Below are positions 42,333 through 49,269 of a stretch of DNA of 64,000 bases, piece after piece. The notes under the pieces were generated by a model, which saw nothing but the letters and a program-made list of their open reading frames with translations, made no database searches and had not been told where the DNA came from. The translations under genes were made by a program, and so were the position numbers. The DNA is from Promethearchaeota archaeon (GTDB lineage Archaea; Asgardarchaeota; Lokiarchaeia; Sigyniarchaeales; SOKP01): positions 47,465 through 111,464 of the forward strand of contig JAHPZI010000007.1 of the NCBI GenBank assembly GCA_019058295.1, written 5' to 3'. Position 1 is the first letter of the stretch, and every line of letters begins with the position of its first letter.

Positions 42333-44198
42333 ATGATAAATGGAAAAGAGGCACCAAGAGTTAAAAGAATTTCTAAAGAAGAGTTGGAAGAGTTAAAAAA
42401 TGAGGGATACGTTATTTTTTCCTCCCATAATCACTCAAATTTTTCAGATGGTGCGGATTACCACGAAGTAATTGATACTCTTGTTAAATTTGGAGTAAAT
42501 CTAATTGCATTAACCGATCATAATAATATACGAGTGGCTAAACATGCAAAAGCTTATATTAAAGATAAATACCCTGAATGTGGTTATCTCATTGGGGAAG
42601 AAATAAGTAGTAATCATGGGGATGTTCTTGCTTATGGATTGCAGAATGAAATCCCTGTCGATGAGGAAGAAAAACCTTCTGTCAAAGATGTTATCGAAGC
42701 AATCCACAAACAAGGCGGATTAGCCGTCGTTGCCCACCCATACCATCCTGGGGAAGGAATCTTTAGAACCTTCGGTGGGCTTAAAAACTCGAAAATTAAA
42801 AATTTAAACTTTGACGGAATAGAATTTTACCATGCAGATCTCCCACCCTTCCTAAATTATATGTGTTCTACACTTTTAAAGTTACGACCACAAATGTTTG
42901 TTTTAGGATCCGATGATGCACATACTGTCCATCAAATCGGTCGTTATTTCAATTTAATTGGACCTAATATTGGTGATGTTCACAATATTGACGAGATTTT
43001 TAACACTTTGAAGCAAGGAAATACAACAGTTCTTGAACTTATGGGATGGACTGCTAGACCTTTTCACATGCTCCCAGGTTTTATTGATCTCTTATTTAAA
43101 AAGGGATTAAAAAGAATCAATGCTTTTGCAGGAATTTATGGTCTCTTTAAAGGAATCCATTTTCAGCATGAATCATTGGGATGGAATCCAATTACGCCTC
43201 AAGAATTTAAAGTTCTTCTTCAGCAGATAATACAGACAATGAACATTAACACAATTCGGCTTGATGCTATGCGGCCCAAAACCAACGCATATGATTTTGC
43301 GTTAGTGGCAAAAGAACTTGGATTAAATGTTATTCTAAATCCAAAATTCGTTTATCCAAGGGGTCTTGAAAATCCTCAATTAGACCGTTCACTCACATAT
43401 GATGATTTTGAAGATTTTTGTTTAAACCATGCACAGAGGGCACAAGACGCTGGTGTCGATATTTTTTGCATTGGAAATGAACTCACTCTCGAATTGAGTG
43501 ATGATAAGTCAGGTCATATAGAAAGATTCAATCCAGAATTTTTCACACAATTTACCCCTTCCTTATTAGAAATGATTCCAGGTTTGGGTACCACGCGCCT
43601 TGCTAAAATAGGTAAAGGGAAAAAGAAGGAACATAAAATCACTGCTTATTTAGAGAAATTGTCCGAAAAAGTAAGAGAATACTATGACGGAATGGTTTCC
43701 TATGCTTCAGGTGCTTGGGAAATTCGAGAAGTTCCTTGGAAGAACTTTGATATCATTAGTTGCAACCTATATTTTAGTGATATATTCTTAGAATTTATCG
43801 AGGATTTCCCTAAACTAATAATTAAAATTTTAAAAGGCAGTCCCTCTAGCCGAGCGGCCCATCTTTTTAGACAAAACATCCAATATCTCAAGACCTTTAA
43901 AAAACCCGTTATTATATCGGAATTGGGCTTTCAAACAGTTTCTAATTCAATCTGCGTTGGTCCGATGCCTGTCCAATATCATAAAGATTTTGATAGATTT
44001 GAATTTGATGAATCAGCTCAAGCTCAGGCGTTCGCTGAAGTTTTTAAACTGTTGAAAAAAGATATTTTTGTTAATGGTGTAATTATTCATGAATGGAGTG
44101 ACCACATAGATAAAGGATTTGGATTAACAAAACTCGATAATACCCAAAAATTATCATGTGAAGTAATATCAGATTTCTTCAAAACATGGAAGATCTAA
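42333..44198 (+). CDS. PHP-domain phosphoesterase fused to a GH-A-like glycosidase barrel
   Basis: A 621-residue two-domain protein without signal peptide. Residues ~20-230 are a PHP domain with its metal ligands: SSHNHSNFSDGAD, ALTDHNN, GEEISSNHGDVLAYG, VVAHPYHPG and LGSDDAHT. Residues ~265-621 resemble a TIM-barrel glycosidase of clan GH-A: INTIRLDAMRPK on an early strand, IGNELTLEL (Glu383, N-E motif, acid/base) and VIISELGFQT (Glu530, nucleophile). The 147-residue spacing of the two glutamates fits the clan. This would couple hydrolysis of a glycoside with hydrolysis of a phosphoester, perhaps on a sugar phosphate or glycolipid headgroup. The second assignment rests on motif reading only. 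Confidence 0.78.
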   Translation: MINGKEAPRVKRISKEELEELKNEGYVIFSSHNHSNFSDGADYHEVIDTLVKFGVNLIALTDHNNIRVAKHAKAYIKDKYPECGYLIGEEISSNHGDVLAYGLQNEIPVDEEEKPSVKDVIEAIHKQGGLAVVAHPYHPGEGIFRTFGGLKNSKIKNLNFDGIEFYHADLPPFLNYMCSTLLKLRPQMFVLGSDDAHTVHQIGRYFNLIGPNIGDVHNIDEIFNTLKQGNTTVLELMGWTARPFHMLPGFIDLLFKKGLKRINAFAGIYGLFKGIHFQHESLGWNPITPQEFKVLLQQIIQTMNINTIRLDAMRPKTNAYDFALVAKELGLNVILNPKFVYPRGLENPQLDRSLTYDDFEDFCLNHAQRAQDAGVDIFCIGNELTLELSDDKSGHIERFNPEFFTQFTPSLLEMIPGLGTTRLAKIGKGKKKEHKITAYLEKLSEKVREYYDGMVSYASGAWEIREVPWKNFDIISCNLYFSDIFLEFIEDFPKLIIKILKGSPSSRAAHLFRQNIQYLKTFKKPVIISELGFQTVSNSICVGPMPVQYHKDFDRFEFDESAQAQAFAEVFKLLKKDIFVNGVIIHEWSDHIDKGFGLTKLDNTQKLSCEVISDFFKTWKI

Positions 44199-44990
44199 AC
44201 AATTTATTATAGCAGAAACAAAACTATTAATAAAAATTTTAGTCAAAGATCGCGATTCTCTGATATGTTTAGCAACTTCGAGTTGATAAGCATTGACGAG
44301 TCTTTTTTCATAAAACTGATGAGTAATGTACCCTCCACTATAACTAAGATTAAAATCTGTAATTCCAAGCCCATCGTCTATGGAAAAATTTTTAGATAAT
44401 GACTTAACCATTTCATTAAATCCCCAAAATTTTTTATCATTTTGTATTTTTAGAGTTTTGCCGAATAAATTTCCGAAGATTATATCTGGATAATCTTCAC
44501 TTGGTTTAGTAAATCCGTGCAAATCTATAAATAAACATTTTTTAAATTTATCAACACATTCTTGATAAAATTTCTGAATCTGCTCGTGATATTTATGATG
44601 AATTTGTTTCGCTTCAGACGAATGATGATTAAAAGCAGCAAAAGCTCTTGGGGGGCGATTAAAATCTATTTTACTTCTGTGAATTTTACTTAAAATATAA
44701 TAAATCTGAATTCCAAACTTCTCAAATATAACTTGAATTATCCTTTTTGATATAAGAAATTTATTTTTATCTGCAATTTTAATCCCCTTTAATTTGTCAG
44801 GTATATTTTTTGGTTTTAAAAAACCACCATGGGGGCACGATAAAATAATTGGGACAGATCCCTTGCTTATTATAAAATATTTTTCTAAATTCAAGATCTT
44901 TCTTAATAATTTAAAAACACAATCAAAAAAAAAAGATTTGAAAAAATTAATTTTCTTATTAAATAGTATCCAAAAAGGCAATAAATACAT
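44169..44990 (-). CDS. N-formylglutamate amidohydrolase-like protein
   Basis: About 270 residues. Motifs of the N-formylglutamate amidohydrolase superfamily (zinc hydrolases): IILSCPHGGFLKP, SKIHRSKIDFNRPPRAF, FIDLHGF and YSGGYITHQFYEKR followed by NAYQLEV. The true start is unclear: the frame is open to 45062, but that would overlap the upstream gene by ~100 bases. I chose the ATG at 44990, leaving a ~32-base overlap and suggesting translational coupling. A basic, hydrophobic N-terminus (LLPFWILFNKKINFFKSFFF) may associate with membranes. The 3' end overlaps the PHP/glycosidase gene by 30 bases, tail to tail. Confidence 0.72.
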   Translation of the reverse strand: MYLLPFWILFNKKINFFKSFFFDCVFKLLRKILNLEKYFIISKGSVPIILSCPHGGFLKPKNIPDKLKGIKIADKNKFLISKRIIQVIFEKFGIQIYYILSKIHRSKIDFNRPPRAFAAFNHHSSEAKQIHHKYHEQIQKFYQECVDKFKKCLFIDLHGFTKPSEDYPDIIFGNLFGKTLKIQNDKKFWGFNEMVKSLSKNFSIDDGLGITDFNLSYSGGYITHQFYEKRLVNAYQLEVAKHIRESRSLTKIFINSFVSAIINCLDLPCFEEI

Positions 44991-45393
44991 TTTGAGATGC
45001 TTCTGGAAGATCAGAAATTGCCTTCTGTACTTTTTCCTTAAATTCTTCAACTGTTTTGGCATCCCTTAGAATGTAGTTATCAACATCTTGAAATATTTTA
45101 ACAATCTTTCCATATGCGCCTATTAATTGGTCAAGATTTTTACTTATTGCAATCTTCCACTCTTGATCGGGCATATCTTTATCTTTCTTATCCTTGTCTT
45201 CCTTATCCTTGTCCTTCTTATCTTTATCTTTTTTATCTTTGTCCTTCTTATCTTTATCCTTCTTATCCTTATCTTTTTTATCCTTGTCTTCCTTATCCTT
45301 GTCCTTTTTATCTTTATCTTTCTTATCTTTGTCTTTCTTATCTTTATCTTTCTTATCCTTATCTTTCTTATCTTTTTCTTTTTCTTTTCCCAT
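44959..45393 (-). CDS. Lys/Asp-repeat protein with a short globular C-terminus
   Basis: A 144-residue protein. Residues ~7-73 are a near-perfect repeat of the five-residue unit DKDKK, with two DKDKE variants 30 residues apart. The C-terminal ~70 residues are non-repetitive and helical (WKIAISKNLDQLIGAYGKIV … FKEKVQKAISDLPEASQNVF). The repeat is very polar and probably disordered. Coding potential is supported by the non-repetitive end and an ATG start. The overlap with the amidohydrolase-like gene downstream suggests an operon. The function is unknown; a polyelectrolyte tail for binding nucleic acid or polyanions is a guess. Confidence 0.6.
   Translation of the reverse strand: MGKEKEKDKKDKDKKDKDKKDKDKKDKDKKDKDKEDKDKKDKDKKDKDKKDKDKKDKDKKDKDKEDKDKKDKDMPDQEWKIAISKNLDQLIGAYGKIVKIFQDVDNYILRDAKTVEEFKEKVQKAISDLPEASQNVFIAFLDTI
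45177..45390 (-). repeat. Tandem 15-nt repeat with a 90-nt higher-order period
   Basis: On the plus strand this stretch is built of units like cttatctttatcctt, each 15 bases (five codons of the Lys/Asp protein). The segment tccttgtcttccttatcctt occurs at 45191 and again at 45281, exactly 90 bases apart, showing a second level of duplication. The pyrimidine-only plus strand is nearly pure C/T with A, so spurious long ORFs appear on it in all frames. Confidence 0.85.
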
Positions 45394-45637
45394 TTTCTTT
45401 TCCCATAAGAATTTTTTAGAAATTGTGTTAATTCAAATAATAGAAAAAGAGATATTTAATATTTTAGATTCTTGGATTAATTTTAATCCAATTTTTGATT
45501 TTATATCTTTCAAATATAACTTATTATTCTTTTGTCAAAATTTTATATTTTATTATAGAAATCTTTTTTAATAGTTTTAATTTTTCTAATGCAAATTATT
45601 AAATGTACAAAATACCGTATAAGATAGGTTAGGGATA
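45394..45637. other. Intergenic region between divergent genes
   Basis: 244 bp between the divergent Lys/Asp-repeat gene and the winged-helix gene. It is A+T-rich with no recognisable gene. A gataggttaggga stretch just before the TTG at 45638 may serve as a weak ribosome binding site. Confidence 0.35.
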
Positions 45638-45928
45638 TTGATTTTAGATGATTTAATAGGATTCTTAAAGAAAAAAGGATTTCGAGATACATTCCAAGTG
45701 CTTACGCAGTTTAAGAATAATAAAACAGACAAACACACGTTTTATAATGAATTGAATAAATTTAGTTATTACAATTCATATTTTCGAGTTAAGGAAGATT
45801 TAATTAAAAAAGGATTACTCTCAATTAAAAAAATTAATAAAAAAAAGTATATACAGCTCACAAAAAAGGGATTGGAAGTATATAATAAATTAATTGAGAT
45901 AAATGAATTAATTGGGAATCATTCATAA
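45638..45928 (+). CDS. Small winged-helix DNA-binding protein
   Basis: A 96-residue protein that fits a single winged-helix domain: helix (DDLIGFLKKKG), helix-turn-helix (HTFYNELNKFSYYNSYFRVKEDLIKKGLL), then a beta-hairpin wing (SIKKINKKKYIQLT) and a closing helix (KKGLEVYNKLIEI). This is the layout of PadR/MarR-like or archaeal single-domain regulators. The start is TTG at 45638. It stands upstream of an MBL-fold hydrolase, 64 bp apart. The target is unknown. Confidence 0.72.
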   Translation: MILDDLIGFLKKKGFRDTFQVLTQFKNNKTDKHTFYNELNKFSYYNSYFRVKEDLIKKGLLSIKKINKKKYIQLTKKGLEVYNKLIEINELIGNHS

Positions 45929-45992
45929 AGATAATTGAAAAATCTTTTACTTAATTAAAAATATTTAGCTGTACTTGTTTAGTTTTTTTATT

Positions 45993-46628
45993 ATGATTCT
46001 ATTAAAGCTTATTGTGGGGGCGCTTGCAACTAATTGCTATATCTTTGGTTCAGATACGACAAAAGAAGTTGTTATTATTGATCCCGGGGCAGAAGGTAAT
46101 ACTATTATTAAAGCAGTAGAAGACCTTGGAGTAAAACCAATTGCAGTTCTTTTAACTCATTGTCACTTCGACCATACTATGAAAGTCGGACAGATTATTA
46201 GACATTTTAAAATTCCATTAATGTATAATAGAAAAGAATTAGATTCAGGCGGATTCGCTAACTTTAAAAAAGCTGATAAATGGTTATCTGAAGGTGATTC
46301 TATCAAAATAGGTGAATTTGACCTCCATATTTTGGATACGCCAGGCCATAGTTTAGGGGGTTTAAGCTTTTATTCTAAAGATGTTAGAGAATTCAATGGA
46401 AAAAAAATTGATGGAATTATATTTACAGGAGATTTAATATTCCGCAGAAGCATAGGGAGGTCCGATATAGGTGGTGGTGATCAAAATCAATTATTTTTTA
46501 GTATAAAAAATAAAATTATGTATAATCCTGAATTATCAGATAATTTTATTATATTTCCCGGTCATATGGGCAGTACTTCAATTGGAGAGGAACGTAAATT
46601 AAATTTATTTAAAAAGTTTTTCTTATAA
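45993..46628 (+). CDS. MBL-fold metallo-hydrolase (glyoxalase II-like)
   Basis: A 211-residue metallo-beta-lactamase-fold enzyme with all metal motifs: LLTHCHFDHTMK (H-x-H-x-D-H), TPGHSLGG, FTGDLIF and FPGHMGSTSIGEE. The start TNCYIFGSDTTKEVVIIDPG is typical of the glyoxalase II-like group, which cleaves thioesters or related compounds. The ATG at 45993 is preferred over an in-frame TTG at 45975. It may be co-transcribed with the preceding winged-helix gene. Confidence 0.88.
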   Translation: MILLKLIVGALATNCYIFGSDTTKEVVIIDPGAEGNTIIKAVEDLGVKPIAVLLTHCHFDHTMKVGQIIRHFKIPLMYNRKELDSGGFANFKKADKWLSEGDSIKIGEFDLHILDTPGHSLGGLSFYSKDVREFNGKKIDGIIFTGDLIFRRSIGRSDIGGGDQNQLFFSIKNKIMYNPELSDNFIIFPGHMGSTSIGEERKLNLFKKFFL

Positions 46629-46640
46629 TGAAACTGTGAA

Positions 46641-47078
46641 TTATTTTACAATTTTAATTTTATCTAAAAAATATTCTACTTTATTTCCTTTTCCAAGCTG
46701 CTCACTTATTGTTTCAATAAAAGATTCCATTTTTTTTTTCTTTATAATTTCCTCAGAAGAGAAACTCCCCGTAAATCTCTCTAAGAACACATTCATTAGA
46801 TTTGTTAAAACGTGTTTAATTTTTTTAGGTTTAGTGTCTTTTTTACATTTAATCGCAAAACCGATTTTTGTTAATTTATCCCTTGTGTGAAAGAATTTAA
46901 TATTCCCAAATTCTAATACGTTTACTTCTTCTTCTCCAATATTTAAAGCAATTGTTTCCACTACAGATAAAAAGTCGCCTAAATAATCGGAATCAAATGT
47001 GGAGCCCTCTAAATTTTCTAGAGAGAATATTAATCCCCCATCACCGCTAAATATATAAGCGCCGTCAATCTCTTTCAT
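46641..47078 (-). CDS. Small protein with probable longin/Roadblock-like fold
   Basis: A 145-residue protein. It opens with two strands (IDGAYIFSGDGGLIFSLEN), a helix (YLGDFLSVVETIALNIGEE), strands (NVLEFGNIKFFHTRDKLTKIGFAIKC) and a helix (KIKHVLTNLMNVFLERFTG), the layout of longin domains; a charged helical tail follows. The reading GAYIFSGDGGLIFS resembles the first strands of longin and Roadblock proteins known as GTPase partners. It converges with the MBL gene, 12 bp away. Two clear Roadblock genes lie 1.3-1.7 kb downstream. The fold is inferred. Confidence 0.55.
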   Translation of the reverse strand: MKEIDGAYIFSGDGGLIFSLENLEGSTFDSDYLGDFLSVVETIALNIGEEEVNVLEFGNIKFFHTRDKLTKIGFAIKCKKDTKPKKIKHVLTNLMNVFLERFTGSFSSEEIIKKKKMESFIETISEQLGKGNKVEYFLDKIKIVK

Positions 47079-47170
47079 AAACTAAAATCTTTTTTAAAAA
47101 AATGTGATGTCTAAAATATATTTTGAATCATTACCTATAAATATTTATTCAGATTGATTAATAATGATTC

Positions 47171-48118
47171 TCACATCGTCAACGGACTTAAAAATAAATT
47201 CTGACCACTATTTTCTGAAAAATCTTCTTGCTTCCATAGTTCGATTTTCTTATGGTTTATTAGGTGTAAAATACAAAGTAAAGCTTCAACAAGTGCCTTT
47301 GCTGTGGGTTGGCGGACTAATTTTAAAAATTGTATTGGTTCCTCTTTATCTTTATATTGCTTTTTTAGAGTTTCATAAAATTTATTTATTCGATTCTCAA
47401 AATTCGCCCTTTTCTTTTCAGCATTAGCAATAAAGTTCTCAGGTAATAAAGGCAATTTTGATTTATCTAGAATATGATCTCTATTTTTTTTAGCTCTACT
47501 TGTTGTATCTTTCCTTGTAAATACATTATTTAAAGCATCAGCAAGATCTTTTAATTCCACTTTTTTATAGATTAATTTTGGTGGATTATTTAATTTTTCA
47601 ATTCTATTTTTTATTTCCTCATTTAAATCAGAGACATCTAATTTCAAAACTCTTTTAATTTTTTCTTCCTTTAATAACTCCTTTTCTTTTTCAGATAATA
47701 AATTCTTGGATTCTAATTCAGCAAAGGCTTCAAATAATTCGCCTTCCTCATCATAATCTTCAGAAAGAATAAGGTTATCTTCTTCATTCATTTCATTAGC
47801 TTGAGTTTCCATAATGTCTTCTTGAGTTTCTAATGAGGCATTGATAATGGTGCTCGTTTTAGTCTTAAGAACATAAGTAGATGAATTGAGTATTTTCCCG
47901 CTTACTTTAAATTTTATATTTTGTTTAAAATCATTAATATCATCTATAAATCCGCGTAGCATAGATTTGAGCTCATAACCCCATAAATTACGCTTAACAC
48001 TTTTAGTTAAGGCCTGATGGTTTAAAAGTGTACTATAGTTATTAGATTGTAAATAAGTATCCTGAGAAATTCGATTTTCTAAATTTTTACTTGAATTAGC
48101 AGAGTTGAATTGTATCAT
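47171..48118 (-). CDS. Probable ScpA-like kleisin
   Basis: A 315-residue protein with weak but ordered resemblance to ScpA, the kleisin that bridges SMC heads in condensin. The segment NIKFKVSGKILNSSTYVLKTKT resembles the ScpA region that reads 'A-x-x-LL-x-x-KS'. An acidic linker follows (EEDNLILSEDYDEEGELFEA). The C-terminal ~45 residues (PTAKALVEALLCILHLINHK, then KIELWKQEDFSEN) match the winged-helix end of ScpA (…V-x-x-F-L-A-L-L-E-L…V-x-x-x-Q-x-x-x-F). The N-terminus is unusual. No smc or scpB gene is near. An HHpred-style profile search would settle it. Confidence 0.55.
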   Translation of the reverse strand: MIQFNSANSSKNLENRISQDTYLQSNNYSTLLNHQALTKSVKRNLWGYELKSMLRGFIDDINDFKQNIKFKVSGKILNSSTYVLKTKTSTIINASLETQEDIMETQANEMNEEDNLILSEDYDEEGELFEAFAELESKNLLSEKEKELLKEEKIKRVLKLDVSDLNEEIKNRIEKLNNPPKLIYKKVELKDLADALNNVFTRKDTTSRAKKNRDHILDKSKLPLLPENFIANAEKKRANFENRINKFYETLKKQYKDKEEPIQFLKLVRQPTAKALVEALLCILHLINHKKIELWKQEDFSENSGQNLFLSPLTM

Positions 48119-48383
48119 ATATAAAACTCTTTTAGCTTAATTTATAAGAATACAATATGTAAATATAGAATGAATATTTATTGAAGAGAATTTCAATTAT
48201 CGTAATATCCACGTAATATTGAACAGAATTTCGACTTTCAAAATTATTTAAATAACGGAAAATTAATAAATAAAAATCTTAAATTGAAAAAATAATTAAT
48301 AAACATTTTTTTAAATACTAAATCTATTATATTATATAATAAATCAAGACATTTTTTTTTCAGAATAATAAAGTGAAATTAGT
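48119..48383. other. Intergenic region between divergent genes
   Basis: 265 bp of very A+T-rich DNA between the divergent kleisin-like and Roadblock genes. A ctattatattatataataa stretch (about 48323-48343) is a possible TATA region ~45-60 bases before the Roadblock start. No gene or RNA is seen. Confidence 0.35.
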
Positions 48384-48668
48384 ATGATTGATACGAACGA
48401 AGTAAAAGCCATCATCAGAAGGTTTGAGGAAAAGGAGGGTGTTAGAGGGGTGATTATCTGCGACTCAAGTGGGTTACCAATAAAGGCTAATCTGCCGACT
48501 GAACAAACAGAGGAAGTTAGTGCGTATATAACATCCTTGATTGGCAAATCTCGTCAATGTGTTGATGCCTTAAAAGAGGGGTCTTTAAAGTTTATAAGAT
48601 TAGAGACTAGCAAGGGAGAAGTAATGATCGCTCTGGAAGAGCAATTAATCTTGATAATCTTAAAGTAA
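48384..48668 (+). CDS. Roadblock/LC7 domain protein
   Basis: A 94-residue single Roadblock/LC7 domain. Helix 1 (NEVKAIIRRFEEKEG) leads into strands GVIICDSSGLPIKAN, then helix 2 (VSAYITSLIGKSRQCVDAL), and strands LKFIRLETSKGEVMIALEEQ and LILIIL. The segment V-x-G-V-I-I-C-D-x-x-G-L-P is the family hallmark. Roadblock proteins dimerise and bind small GTPases as regulators or scaffolds (MglB, Ragulator, dynein LC7). It is followed 157 bp later by a second Roadblock gene on the same strand, a likely heterodimer partner. Confidence 0.88.
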   Translation: MIDTNEVKAIIRRFEEKEGVRGVIICDSSGLPIKANLPTEQTEEVSAYITSLIGKSRQCVDALKEGSLKFIRLETSKGEVMIALEEQLILIILK

Positions 48669-48825
48669 AATTGACCTTTTTTTTACACTACTATTTTTAA
48701 TATAAATCGGATTCTTGAAAAGTTTAAAAAGTTTAAATTTATTTTTACATAAAGATATATATATAATTAATTAAGATAATTTCTTCACTAAATTTAAATA
48801 AAATAATTCAAAGAGAAGCATTTCG

Positions 48826-49179
48826 ATGAGTAAACAGGAAATTGAAAAAAAATTAGCAGAATTAATGGATATCGTTCCTGAATGTGAGGGATTAATCGCT
48901 GCAGATGCTAAAACAGGAAAGGTAATTGTAGGGCAAACAATTACGGAAATGGACCATGAAAAGATAGCGAAAGCTTGTACAGCAATTATTAAAGATTCAA
49001 ATACATTAGGTACGGATATTAATAAAGGGGGGTTGAAAAACACAACTATAGAATTAGAGGAAGGATTTGCTGTTCTCGTGGGCTCTGAAAAAGTTGTTCT
49101 TATTGCTTTGGCTGGAACTGATGGGGGATCGTCTCTGGGACTTCTTAAGCGAAATTTGATTTCGATTTCTAATCTCTAA
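48826..49179 (+). CDS. Roadblock/LC7 domain protein
   Basis: A 117-residue Roadblock/LC7 domain with the expected order: helix (KQEIEKKLAELMDIVPEC), strands EGLIAADAKTGKVIVGQ, helix (HEKIAKACTAIIKDSNTLG), strands LKNTTIELEEGFAVLVGSEK and VVLIALAGTD, and a short C-terminal helix (LGLLKRNLISIS). It probably pairs with itself or with the Roadblock protein encoded just upstream. TATA-like DNA (agatatatatataatt, about 48753-48768) precedes it, so it may have its own promoter. The next gene converges on it. Confidence 0.82.
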   Translation: MSKQEIEKKLAELMDIVPECEGLIAADAKTGKVIVGQTITEMDHEKIAKACTAIIKDSNTLGTDINKGGLKNTTIELEEGFAVLVGSEKVVLIALAGTDGGSSLGLLKRNLISISNL

Positions 49180-49269
49180 TACAACTCCTTATTTAATCTT
49201 TTTTTATAAAAATTTAAATCAATAAAAATAAGACCTCCTCAAAGAAGGATCTGGGTATTATTATATTTT

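Noticed and set aside
45114..45571. Three overlapping plus-strand open frames of Ser/Leu/Tyr/Phe-rich peptides
   Set aside because: They are the reverse complement of the 15-nt Lys/Asp repeat; a period divisible by three keeps all frames open. No ribosome binding site or conserved pattern.
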